From CAYUVA01 sp964448115 [NCBI: uncultured bacterium] (GTDB lineage: Bacteria; CAYUVA01): DNA of 64,000 bases. The DNA lies in contig CAYUVA010000016.1 in assembly GCA_964448115.1 (NCBI GenBank), positions 1-64,000 on the forward strand. The letters are read 5' to 3'. This document shows positions 1 through 9,110 of the stretch, piece by piece. How positions within the stretch are numbered: position 1 is the first letter of the stretch; each line of letters opens with the position of its first letter. The translations under genes were made by a program, and so were the position numbers. The notes beneath the pieces are model-generated. The model was not told where the DNA came from. It saw nothing but the letters and a program-made list of their open reading frames with translations, and searched no databases.

Positions 1-1
1 G

Positions 2-238
2 CTGGCAATGGTGTCGGATCCATCCGGTCTTGGCATCGCTGAGGTCGAGATATTCATCATGCAGGCGCCAACCGGTGTTCTCCTTGTCGAGGTAGATCCG
101 GCAAACCACATCTTCATTCTGCCGAAGGCTGAGATAATGCCGGGGCTTGCCTCTGAAACCTTCCTTTTAAAGCTAGTTGCCCGGGATTCTTTCATGTATG
201 AAAGCAATCCCTGGCCGAGCCTGAAGGTATTGGAATAA
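2..238 (+). CDS. C-terminal end of a probable secreted beta-sandwich protein (partial)
   Basis: The frame is open to the left edge of the window and stops at 236-238, so only the last 79 codons are present; the internal ATG at position 8 is probably not the true start. The visible residues alternate hydrophobic and polar positions and include a DPSGLGIAEVEI stretch and an LLKLVARDS stretch. These look like strands of an Ig-like or cadherin-like beta-sandwich, as found at the end of repetitive surface or secreted proteins. No catalytic motif is visible. The gene ends about 90 bases before the next start on the same strand. Family assignment is a guess from strand pattern only. Confidence 0.5.
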   Translation: MAMVSDPSGLGIAEVEIFIMQAPTGVLLVEVDPANHIFILPKAEIMPGLASETFLLKLVARDSFMYESNPWPSLKVLE

Positions 239-329
239 AATATGATTACCACCGCTAAAATGCATAGCTTCCATGCTTTGTTTATGGCAACCATGCTTCA
301 ACTGCGGTACATGTAAGGAGGTCATCATC

Positions 330-2129
330 ATGCGCAGATGGATGGTTATCTTAGCTCTTATCGTTGCTGTGGGATTTGTCAGCTATTGCTCCCACAAGGA
401 TCGGATTCGCCTTTATACCAAGTGGACATCGAGAGGCTTAAACTACAAGGGTGGAGACATCACCATCAAGAATGCTAGAATATGGACTGGAGATCCCGCA
501 GATCCCTGGAAGTCTGCTATGACGATCAAGAATGGGGAGATCGTTGCAATGAATGCAGATAAGCCATCCGGCAAGGTGATCGACGCGGAGGGAAGGCTTA
601 TATTGCCTGGCTTCTGCGATGGACACTGCCACCCACAGACGCCTTATGTGCTGGTGAGTCCAGAGGCTCCAACATTATTCCACTGTAAAACTCCTGAAGA
701 AGTGCTTGACGAGGTGCGTAAGTATGTGGAGGAACACCCGGAAGATAAATATCCACGCATGTTCGGATGGGAAGCATATATCTTCGAGGAAGGAGTTAAG
801 CCGACAAGACAGATGCTAGACGAGGTTATAGCAGATAAGCCTTGCTATCTTGTACACCATAGTGGGCATGTGCATTGGGCAAACACCAGGGCGCTGGAGC
901 TTGCTGGCATACTTTACGAAACCCCGCCTGAAATGAGCTATACCGGTCATATCGAGCGCGATCCAGAAACCGGTATGGCAACCGGTTACCTCTCAGAAAC
1001 TGAGCTTGGCTCGACCGCAGGAGTGCTACTCAATACCGTAAAAAAGGTGCAGCCATATTCCTTTGAGGAAGTGGTGCTGATTCAACGCATGATCCTGGAG
1101 ATGTATGCTGAGACCGGCGTTACCAGCATTCATACCAAAGATGGCGACCCGGATATCGTACGAATTTACATGCAGATACTAGAAGACGATGCCCTGCCGG
1201 TACGGGCGGTTATGGATAATCTTTATACCCCCTGGAATACGATGGAGGACTTCCAACAATGGGCTGATTTGCACAAACAAATTCAGAATTCCGATCTCCC
1301 CAAGGGATTTCTCAAGGCTAACGGCGTGAAGTTGATGGTCGATCTTCCAGTGCATACTTGGATGTTCGAGCCTTATGCGAATGATCCAGAAAATGCTGGC
1401 AAAGAGGTCTGGAAGAGAGAGGAGATCCTGAACCAGATGCTAACCGCTGATAGGCTGGGATTGACCATAAACCTCTTAACTATGGGCGATCGTGCTGTGC
1501 ACGAAGCCCTGAATCTCCTTGATGATGTCAACAAGCTGAATCCACCCCGCCCCAGAAGACACACCCTAGAACATGCTGAATTCATAAAGGATGAGGATAT
1601 TCCACGCATAGCAGAGATGGGTGTCCTGGTGGTGATGAATCCCACATTCTCCTATCCATTGATGGATTACCAGCACGAGATCGAGGCAACCTTCGGTAAG
1701 GAAAGAATGGACAAGGAATACCAGCGCTGGAAAGATTTGATCGCATCTGGTGTCTATGTGGTTTGTGGAAGCGACTTCCCATTGACACCGATGGACCCGC
1801 TGCTTGGTATCCATGTTATGGTAACTGGCGCTGATAAAAACGGCTTGCCTGAGGGTGGTTTATGGCCACACAAGAACACAACCGTTGAGGATGCACTGCG
1901 AACATACACTACCAATGCAGCTTATGGATCATTCGACGAGGCAAGGATGGGTTACCTCAAGGTAGGGTATGTTGGAGATTTCGTGATGCTCTCTGAGAAT
2001 ATCCTGGATCCCGCTTTTGACACCGATCGACTCATCAAGGTAAAACCGATGCTGACCGTGTTCAATGGTCATATAATCCACAAAGATCTAAGCGAGGGAG
2101 ACAGGGAGATAGACTTCGGCAGCCTGTAA
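330..2129 (+). CDS. Membrane-anchored or exported amidohydrolase (amidohydrolase family 3)
   Basis: Metal-dependent hydrolase of the amidohydrolase 3 (YtcJ-like) family. From the chosen start it is 599 residues. A hydrophobic segment at residues 5-21 would export or anchor it; the following Cys is preceded by Ser-Tyr, so it is not a good lipobox. The metal-site HxH is His99 and His101 in DGHCH. A HSGHVHWAN stretch, a late TLEHAEFI histidine and Asp482 in CGSDFPLTP match the family's remaining metal and active-site positions. I chose the ATG at 330 over an upstream ATG at 273 because AAGGAG lies 9 bases before it and the upstream extension adds 19 residues in front of the signal anchor. The substrate cannot be inferred; members act on N-acyl or cyclic amides. 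It stands alone, followed by a 150-base gap. Confidence 0.85.
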   Translation: MRRWMVILALIVAVGFVSYCSHKDRIRLYTKWTSRGLNYKGGDITIKNARIWTGDPADPWKSAMTIKNGEIVAMNADKPSGKVIDAEGRLILPGFCDGHCHPQTPYVLVSPEAPTLFHCKTPEEVLDEVRKYVEEHPEDKYPRMFGWEAYIFEEGVKPTRQMLDEVIADKPCYLVHHSGHVHWANTRALELAGILYETPPEMSYTGHIERDPETGMATGYLSETELGSTAGVLLNTVKKVQPYSFEEVVLIQRMILEMYAETGVTSIHTKDGDPDIVRIYMQILEDDALPVRAVMDNLYTPWNTMEDFQQWADLHKQIQNSDLPKGFLKANGVKLMVDLPVHTWMFEPYANDPENAGKEVWKREEILNQMLTADRLGLTINLLTMGDRAVHEALNLLDDVNKLNPPRPRRHTLEHAEFIKDEDIPRIAEMGVLVVMNPTFSYPLMDYQHEIEATFGKERMDKEYQRWKDLIASGVYVVCGSDFPLTPMDPLLGIHVMVTGADKNGLPEGGLWPHKNTTVEDALRTYTTNAAYGSFDEARMGYLKVGYVGDFVMLSENILDPAFDTDRLIKVKPMLTVFNGHIIHKDLSEGDREIDFGSL

Positions 2130-2282
2130 TATGCCCTAGTTTACAGAAAATTAAGGGCAGATCAGAAAAATCGGAACAAGCTCGCACCTGAAAAGAGCAG
2201 TTTGGATATGAAAATTTTCAAATGCTATAATTCCCTATCTTTCCAGACAAGTAATCCAAAGCCGAAATGCTTAATTGGGGAT

Positions 2283-3470
2283 TCAGGGAATTATTTCTGC
2301 CTCGATATTGCCATCCTTGAGGTAGGTCTTGATCCTTGCGCTTGTATTTATATTTCTCTTTAGCAATTGCAATGCTACCTCATTCTCGATCAGATTCTGT
2401 ATGGCTCGCTTTAATGGTCTAGCCCCGTAGTTTGGATCGAATCCGACCTCAGCCAGATGTTGATAGACCTGTTGCTCTATCTCAAGGGTTATGTCTTTTT
2501 CAGCCAATCGCTTCTGTATGCGCTCGATAAGCAGATGCACGCTCTGTATCACCTGTTCCCTGGTGAGCGGCTCGAAGATGATTATATCATCGATGCGGTT
2601 GAGAAACTCGGGCTTGAAGAACGATTGCAGTTCCTTAGTTACCGCCTGGCGCATCCGCTCTAACTCCTGTTTAAGCTGTTCCTGGCTGATATCTGGTGTC
2701 AGGGAGTGTATAAACCTGGAGCCGAGGTTGGAGGTCATAATTACAATAGTATTTCTGAAGTCAACGGTCTTACCCTTTGGGTCGGTAAGTCTTCCATCAT
2801 CGAGCAATTGGAGCAACAGGTGAAAGACCTCAGGGTGTGCTTTTTCGATCTCATCAAAAAGCACCACCGAGTATGGTTTGCGTCTGATCGCCTCGGTCAG
2901 TTGCCCCCCTTCCTCGTAGCCGACATATCCTGGAGGTGCTCCAATGAGCCTTGAGACAGAGAATTTCTCCATATATTCGGACATATCGATGCGCACCGGG
3001 GCAGCCTGGTCGATGAGATCAAGCGCCTTGTCAGGTACAAAGCGGTCGGTGATATACCGTGCAGAGAGCTTGGCGGCTGCCACGATGGCATCGTCGGTTA
3101 TGCAGACATCATGGTGTTTTTCATATTTATCCTTCAATCCATGCAGAATTTTTATAGTGTCCTCGATGGAGGGTTCTTCGACCAGCACTGGCTGGAACCT
3201 TCGCTGCGTGGCGCCATCTTTCTCGATATATTTTCGCTATTCATCGATCGTTGTAGCGCCCACGCATTGCAGCTCCCCGCGAGCGAGCGCCGGCTTTAAC
3301 ATGTTGGATGCATCGATGCTCCCCTCGGCAGCGCCGGCTCCGACAACATTATGCAGCTCGTCTATGAAAAGGATGATTTTTCCGGCTGCTTGCTTTACCT
3401 TGTCGATGATCGTCTTTAGCCTCTCCTCGAATTCGCCACGGTATTTAGCGCCGGCGACCACGTACGAATT
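2283..3470 (-). pseudogene. clpB: clpB remnant: truncated, amber stop, internal deletion
   Basis: Fragments of the ClpB disaggregase, read on the minus strand. From 3470 the frame gives [15 protein letters not shown], the NBD1 Walker B ([12 protein letters not shown]) and GATTIDE. An in-frame TAG at 3237-3239 then replaces the usual Tyr of the DEYRKYIEKD motif. The same frame continues through RRFQP and [10 protein letters not shown] to ALDLIDQAA, then jumps at about position 3000 straight to [17 protein letters not shown]. The M-domain and the NBD2 Walker A (roughly 230 residues of a normal ClpB) are therefore missing, while NBD2 Walker B (FDEIEKAHPE), sensor 1 and the C-terminal small domain remain. 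Upstream of about 3465 homology stops, so the N domain and NBD1 Walker A are gone. Three independent lesions make this a dead gene. The two open pieces (3461-3237 and 3188-2283) could be translated but lack both P-loops. Confidence 0.88.
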
Positions 3471-3839
3471 TTTATTTCCTTAATCAGCGCACGGTAACTA
3501 TATTCATGTCTATTGATAAGAAAATGTTCTGCCATTACATTATATATTGTATTTATATGTTTTTATTGAATTTGATCGAAAATCCACCTAGCCAATCTCT
3601 CTTTGATAGTCTTAGGGGGCGATGATCCTTAATTTGTGGGCTTTATAAGCCAGGTGATCTCCCTTAATTTCTTTCATCAATAAAAAAATCACAACCATTT
3701 TGTGCTAAATTCAGCCTTCAATGTGTGCTAACTGTCTATTTATTAAAACAATTATTTTATAATACATTTATAAGCTGATAACAATAAATCAAGGATATTA
3801 TTATTGACAATGGCTATAAGATGATTTATATTATATTAT
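3471..3839. other. AT-rich gene-free stretch between clpB remnant and toxin gene
   Basis: About 370 bases with no supported gene. The clpB homology ends at the left edge and the composition becomes clearly AT-richer than the surrounding chromosome. The right end carries a strong promoter for the large secreted protein. I see no tRNA, transposase or clear terminal inverted repeat. The abrupt loss of clpB homology makes this the likely left boundary of an inserted segment. Confidence 0.6.
3804..3832 (+). promoter_or_regulatory. Sigma-70 promoter of the toxin gene, predicted leaderless transcript
   Basis: A perfect TTGACA at 3804-3809 is followed after exactly 17 bases by TATATT at 3827-3832. 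Seven bases past the -10 box lies 3839-3840, and the ATG of the large secreted protein is at 3840-3842. No Shine-Dalgarno sequence precedes it, and an in-frame stop at 3822-3824 excludes an earlier start. The mRNA is therefore predicted to begin at or next to the start codon. Confidence 0.7.
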
Positions 3840-6800
3840 ATGAAGATAGCGTTGGAAATAATTATAGTATCGCTTTTTACTATTGTTATACTTGGATTTT
3901 CTCTGATATATAATTCCTGCGAGAGCTGTCATGGACCGACTCCGACCCCATCCCCTGAACCAACATCAGCTACTATTCCGCCTACCTTTACTAATAGTCC
4001 TAGTTTCACACCCACTTGTACTCTCTCTCAAACACCTACCGAAACCGCGATAGATACCCCAACTCCCACAAGTACACCATACGATACCTTCACGCCGACT
4101 ACTATTATCACTAGCACTCCTACTGCCAGTTTCACGCCTAGTTTCACAGCAACCCCGACAGCAACTCGCACACCGACTGCAACATATTCCCCTAGCCCGA
4201 CAATTCCGTGCATTCATTTCGACAGGGATTTATACATCGGTTACGGAGATAGAGCTGTCATAACCGTTTATGATCCTTCAGCAAACAAGGACCCGAAGCA
4301 GCAGGAACAGGTTACAATACATGTCTCCGAGGCGGGGAGCTGCAACGGCATCCAATGCATATTAACTCTCAATCTAACAGAAACATCAAGGGATAGTGGG
4401 ATCTTCAGCACCCATGCAGCCTTAAAAAATATTGGATTTGGTCATTGCGGTGATTGTGGCAAAGAATTTGCTGGTAAGGTGCATCTCTCTGTTGAAAGCG
4501 AGGCATACATCACCGCGTTATATACCTCTTATCCTATAATGGATGAAAGGTTAGCCTTGGGAAAGGGAAAGTTGCCCAGTTTTACATTTTCAAAGGACAC
4601 GATAAAGAAGAAATCCTGGGGCAGGCAATCAAATCCTCCCTGCGCTGCTTATGCCAGGTGGGTAGAAACGACGATTACTCCGACCTTTACGCCCACGGTA
4701 ACTCCCCGTTTCACTTGTACAAATCCACCTACCCCAGAGGGAGCGGTTTATTTCGATAGCTTCGAGGTTAAACCGCCTAATGGTATGGAATGGACACTTA
4801 CAAGACACGGCTTTTGGCATTATGACGGACCAAGCAGCCGTTTCCCTGAGGTTCACACCGGGTGTCGTTCACTACATTTTGCCAATAAACTGACCGGCAA
4901 CTACGACACTGGTGAAATTGTGAAAGCTGATGCTATCACACCGTTGTTTTATGTACAAGGTCAATGTTACCTGAAGTTTTGGAGCTTCGAGGAGGTGCAG
5001 CCGGATCACAACGGATGGTATGACATACGAATGGTCTTTATTTCTCCCTGGGATGATCAGCTTTGGTATCCGATCTGGATGTCATCGCTCTCAAAGTGCG
5101 ACTGGCGAGAGGTAACCATCGACCTTAGCATGTATCAAGATACCTTTATCCAGTTGTTGTTCCATTTCAACTCGATGACCCGAAGCAAGAACAACTATCG
5201 AGGTTGGTATATCGATGATATAGCTGTATTCCCCTACCCAGAGGATACTCGATTGATTCCCAAGAAACGATTTGCTCCAACTAAGGGATTTACCCTTGAG
5301 GAGCTTGGTGGCTACCCGCTCGGACCCCCCTCAGGGATACAATCTCGAGAAATAACGGGTGGGGTGGGATTAACTTGGGAAGAAGTCAGTGGAGCAGAAG
5401 GATACAGGGTTTACCGATACGAGGGACCCGCATCCGGATACACCACTTTACAGACCGAGTTCGAGGATTATACTGCCAAAGAAGGGGTAAGCTATCTCTA
5501 TGAAGTATGTTCCTTGAGTCCAGAAGGCTCTGAAAGTGAGCCATCAGAGCCGGTAGAAGGTATGTGGGCAAGACCCTCGCCACCGAGCGGTTTCTCAGCC
5601 TTCGGCTCTGATGGCACCGTTTACTTGGAATGGATATGCAATCCGGTTGAAGAGCAGGTTGCTGAATACCTGGTATATGATGATTACGCAACCTACCCGA
5701 TCAAGCGAACCTACTGGTGTTATACTGAATTAGCTTGGACTAGATCTAATACTTATCATGTTCGGGCTATCGATGAGGCTTACAATTTAAGCGATCCTTC
5801 TCTTCCAGCATCGGTTGGTGAGCCAGACGGTCCATCCCCTACTCCCGACCTAAGTCCACCGGATATTTATCTTGAGGAAAAAAGTGATTGGATAATCGAT
5901 ATCTTCCATTACACCAAACCTTCTGTTGCTCGCTACGAGGTCGAACTTTTTCGAGATGATATCAATATCGACAGCTTGACCTGCATTTGTGAGGGAGATC
6001 ACGAGGGTTTGTGTAGTTATTACCTGGAGTATCCTGATCAGCCGGGAGTCTATTACGCTAACGCGAGGGCATGTTCTGACTACCAAGGTTACGATTGCGG
6101 AGGCTATAAAAGCTCCCACCAGGTCTATGTAGGCGCTCCACCAATAAAAATACTTAAAGAGACTAATTACCAGGTCGATGATGGTTCGTTATTCGTAACA
6201 TTTGGGTGGCTGCCGGACTTTAGCGAGGAACTTTGGTACTATGGAAATCTTACAGTATTTGATCCCATGCCTCCTTATGAGTTTCCCGAGCAACTAACAT
6301 CCAGCCAAAGTATAAATTTCGCCGATGAGTGGTTTGACTATGATTATACGAAGATCCAGATACAAGTAAGTGCATTCGACTACCTGCATAATTACCTCGG
6401 TTACCCAAGGACATATCTATGGCATATTCCAACCTTGACACCAACACCAACTGCACTACAGTCGGGCACCCCGACACCGTTTAGAACGCCACCACCCTTT
6501 TCAACGCCTACCCATAACGGCTGTGGCAATCAACCCTCGATAATCTCTTGCATTACCGATGAGGAAGGATGTTTTTTATACTTGTTTGGCGATCCGGCCG
6601 GTGGCTATGACCAGGTTCGAATCGAGTTTGAAAATATATATGAAGACTGGAGTTGTCCACCGATAGCGCCGGAATTTCCATGCGATAACAAGCCGATAGA
6701 GTTCGATGGGGATCCTGATGATGTTGAGCTTCGACTGGTGCATTATCCTTTGCAGGATCTGGGAGCGGAGCTAGAGGTCGTGGGAAGTAATCGTTACGCT

Positions 6801-9110
6801 CTGCTATGGGATGGCATAATGGATTACGGTGATAATCCGCAATATCCTTATAGCCTTCAAATACTTCCCACAAAATATGGGAAAAGATACTACCCTTTGC
6901 AAGCAAAGGTATTGTTAACCGAGACCTTCCTCAACCCGGACTGTAGCTCTTATGAGAACCAGGTGGGCAGTCAGTTTGCCAATCTATATGCAGTTCCTAA
7001 TGCATTCGATCTCAAGGTCAAAAATGGATGGGATACTCACTGGCATGATCGAGTAGAACTCGATATCCCAGGATATCATTCCCAGGTCGATATCGGATTC
7101 TGGTGGCAGCCAGAGCAAAGCGCCTGTTATTTTAAGCCCTATATATTGAAGGAGAACAACCAGACCATCTGGACGACCAAGCCTATTTATGTCTCTGGCA
7201 AACCGTTTGCTCATTACCTTGAGTCCGAGCCTAATTATGTATTTCAATGGAATTGTAAAGATCTTCAGGATAAGTGGATCCCCAGCGGCACCTATCGTGT
7301 AGTCGCTGAGATCTCAAATGTTCCCGGAGATTCAGAAAGACAGATCTCGCTCAAACCCTGGTTATTATATCTAGAGGCTCCAAAGTTAGAGGTTATCGGA
7401 TGCGATGAGGAGTCTGAGGGATATGTAATTAACCTGGAGCCTCAGCTTCCAGTGATGGTCGGTGCAACTCAATCCGGCGCATATCCAGTTTATACTTATG
7501 AGGATGACCAGGTTGTCTATGATTACATCCCTTTTGTAAACACCAACACAATAACTTGCAAGGTACATATTCCCGATGATGAGAAGTGGGATCCTGACTG
7601 GCGGGGAGAGTTATTCCTAAGAATCGATCAAGGAAATGATCTTCTCGATTTCGCAGAAAATGGTCAAGATCAAATAGTGGTCGAGTTGACCGAAGACATT
7701 TTAAACCCGGGTACAGCTACAGCTTATGTCGATCTGATAGCAGTTCAGGATATCCAACAACCATTCTCACTAGTTACCATTAAGGGCTATTTCACGCCGA
7801 GTTCTCCGGGGAAAAAGACCTACAATCCCTGCGAGGATGATTTTGCATTAACAATCGTTGTTTCTAGACCCAGTCTTTGGGTTAATGGAGTATCTTTTAT
7901 CAAGGGATTTATCGGTGGCTCCAATGGAGAAGCCGCTTCAACATTCGGTGATATAGCATCCTCAGTGCTTATCTGGGGAGATGTTCGCGATCTTGTAGTC
8001 GAGCTTTACAACTTGATCATTCCCGGTCAGGAATTCGATGAATTCAAGGCCGGTTTCGCAGCAATTGGCTTAGGGTTCGAGTTCGGCTCCCTACCGGCTG
8101 ATATACCTGATTTCTTTGCAGCTACCATCAAATCATGCGGTAAGACCGCTGGAAAGAAGCTTTGTAGATACATTCTCGATGTTGCCCATAGCACAAAGGG
8201 GCTTGGTCTAGCTCATGTCGAGGATCTGGTGCGCTATGTCAGTGTAAGAGTTCCACAAATAGATCTTCTCTGCCGTTATCAACCTTTTGAGTTTAGTTAC
8301 CTCCATGATTTCTTAAAGGCTTACGGTGATCGAACTGCTGCGCTGATCGACGATATCATTAGTCGATATGGAGATGATATTGCTGCAAAGACCGTTATCC
8401 TGGTCGCCAAAGAGTCTGTTAGTTTAACTGATGACGGTATTAGAGGGCTTGCAAGGATCATAAAGGAGCACTCCGAGGAGGTTGCAGGTGCGATATGTGA
8501 AAGATATTCGAATGATGTAATAGAAAAAACCAGCCTTTTATTTCTCAATATCCATGAAAGTCATTTTAATATTACAGGTGATGGTGTAAAATACCTGGCG
8601 GAAATAATGACAGAAAAAGAGTATGATCCTTTTTTTAAGGCGGTTACTACCTTAAAAACCGAAGTTAGCATGCTAACTGATAATGACTTTAATATAATCT
8701 TGAAGAGAGGATCAAACGGAAGCGATTTGTCTAAGAATTGGATCAAAGGAAGATTAGGTGAACGATTTTATCAAGAATCCGGATGGTATAGCAATGTCTA
8801 TGGGGAGACTGGAGATGCTACCAGAACATTTGTTGATTTTGCTGATGCACCAAATGCTGATGATGCGACAATGATATGGGAGGTAAAGACAGGTGATCTT
8901 AATTACATAAAAAGATGCGATGCCCAGCTACGCAACTATGAACAGGCTTATGTAAATGCTGAAAAAAATCTAGTTTTACCAGATGATATTTATAGCAATT
9001 TACTTTCAAGTGAATATGGTGAAGAATTAATTTCTAGGGGATGGAATCTTGTTAACTCAGGCAGAAATCTTAAATATTATGAAGACCTAATGAAATCTCT
9101 ATCAAAATGA
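3840..9110 (+). CDS. Giant secreted multidomain protein with C-terminal nuclease toxin module
   Basis: A 1756-residue protein that resembles a polymorphic toxin. In order: an N-terminal hydrophobic export segment (about 4-24); a Pro/Thr-rich stalk with many TPT/TPS units (about 32-120); a beta-rich region; a second TPT linker near 280; a jelly-roll or MAM-like domain ending in GWYIDDIAVF (about 300-465); two FN3-like domains (about 496-660); more beta domains separated by TPT linkers near 690 and 870; a Gly/hydrophobic segment with FIKGFIGG and WGDVRDL (about 1350-1430) like the pre-toxin regions of polymorphic toxins; a helical region; and a C-terminal module of about 110 residues. That module opens with GRLGERFYQESGW and has Asp1666 in TFVDF and Glu1681-Val-Lys1683 in WEVKTGD, matching the D...ExK core of PD-(D/E)xK nucleases. 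From about 8540 the DNA is AT-richer, suggesting an exchangeable toxin tip. The stop overlaps the next start (ATGA). The nuclease role is inferred, not proven. Confidence 0.75.
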   Translation: MKIALEIIIVSLFTIVILGFSLIYNSCESCHGPTPTPSPEPTSATIPPTFTNSPSFTPTCTLSQTPTETAIDTPTPTSTPYDTFTPTTIITSTPTASFTPSFTATPTATRTPTATYSPSPTIPCIHFDRDLYIGYGDRAVITVYDPSANKDPKQQEQVTIHVSEAGSCNGIQCILTLNLTETSRDSGIFSTHAALKNIGFGHCGDCGKEFAGKVHLSVESEAYITALYTSYPIMDERLALGKGKLPSFTFSKDTIKKKSWGRQSNPPCAAYARWVETTITPTFTPTVTPRFTCTNPPTPEGAVYFDSFEVKPPNGMEWTLTRHGFWHYDGPSSRFPEVHTGCRSLHFANKLTGNYDTGEIVKADAITPLFYVQGQCYLKFWSFEEVQPDHNGWYDIRMVFISPWDDQLWYPIWMSSLSKCDWREVTIDLSMYQDTFIQLLFHFNSMTRSKNNYRGWYIDDIAVFPYPEDTRLIPKKRFAPTKGFTLEELGGYPLGPPSGIQSREITGGVGLTWEEVSGAEGYRVYRYEGPASGYTTLQTEFEDYTAKEGVSYLYEVCSLSPEGSESEPSEPVEGMWARPSPPSGFSAFGSDGTVYLEWICNPVEEQVAEYLVYDDYATYPIKRTYWCYTELAWTRSNTYHVRAIDEAYNLSDPSLPASVGEPDGPSPTPDLSPPDIYLEEKSDWIIDIFHYTKPSVARYEVELFRDDINIDSLTCICEGDHEGLCSYYLEYPDQPGVYYANARACSDYQGYDCGGYKSSHQVYVGAPPIKILKETNYQVDDGSLFVTFGWLPDFSEELWYYGNLTVFDPMPPYEFPEQLTSSQSINFADEWFDYDYTKIQIQVSAFDYLHNYLGYPRTYLWHIPTLTPTPTALQSGTPTPFRTPPPFSTPTHNGCGNQPSIISCITDEEGCFLYLFGDPAGGYDQVRIEFENIYEDWSCPPIAPEFPCDNKPIEFDGDPDDVELRLVHYPLQDLGAELEVVGSNRYALLWDGIMDYGDNPQYPYSLQILPTKYGKRYYPLQAKVLLTETFLNPDCSSYENQVGSQFANLYAVPNAFDLKVKNGWDTHWHDRVELDIPGYHSQVDIGFWWQPEQSACYFKPYILKENNQTIWTTKPIYVSGKPFAHYLESEPNYVFQWNCKDLQDKWIPSGTYRVVAEISNVPGDSERQISLKPWLLYLEAPKLEVIGCDEESEGYVINLEPQLPVMVGATQSGAYPVYTYEDDQVVYDYIPFVNTNTITCKVHIPDDEKWDPDWRGELFLRIDQGNDLLDFAENGQDQIVVELTEDILNPGTATAYVDLIAVQDIQQPFSLVTIKGYFTPSSPGKKTYNPCEDDFALTIVVSRPSLWVNGVSFIKGFIGGSNGEAASTFGDIASSVLIWGDVRDLVVELYNLIIPGQEFDEFKAGFAAIGLGFEFGSLPADIPDFFAATIKSCGKTAGKKLCRYILDVAHSTKGLGLAHVEDLVRYVSVRVPQIDLLCRYQPFEFSYLHDFLKAYGDRTAALIDDIISRYGDDIAAKTVILVAKESVSLTDDGIRGLARIIKEHSEEVAGAICERYSNDVIEKTSLLFLNIHESHFNITGDGVKYLAEIMTEKEYDPFFKAVTTLKTEVSMLTDNDFNIILKRGSNGSDLSKNWIKGRLGERFYQESGWYSNVYGETGDATRTFVDFADAPNADDATMIWEVKTGDLNYIKRCDAQLRNYEQAYVNAEKNLVLPDDIYSNLLSSEYGEELISRGWNLVNSGRNLKYYEDLMKSLSK

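Noticed and set aside
2944-3483. 179-codon plus-strand ORF opposite clpB
   Set aside because: It is the antisense reading of the clpB remnant; no ribosome site and a Ser-rich translation typical of shadows.
4028-4213. Valine-rich minus-strand ORF
   Set aside because: It is the reverse reading of the repetitive Pro/Thr-coding stalk, which produces low-complexity open frames on both strands.
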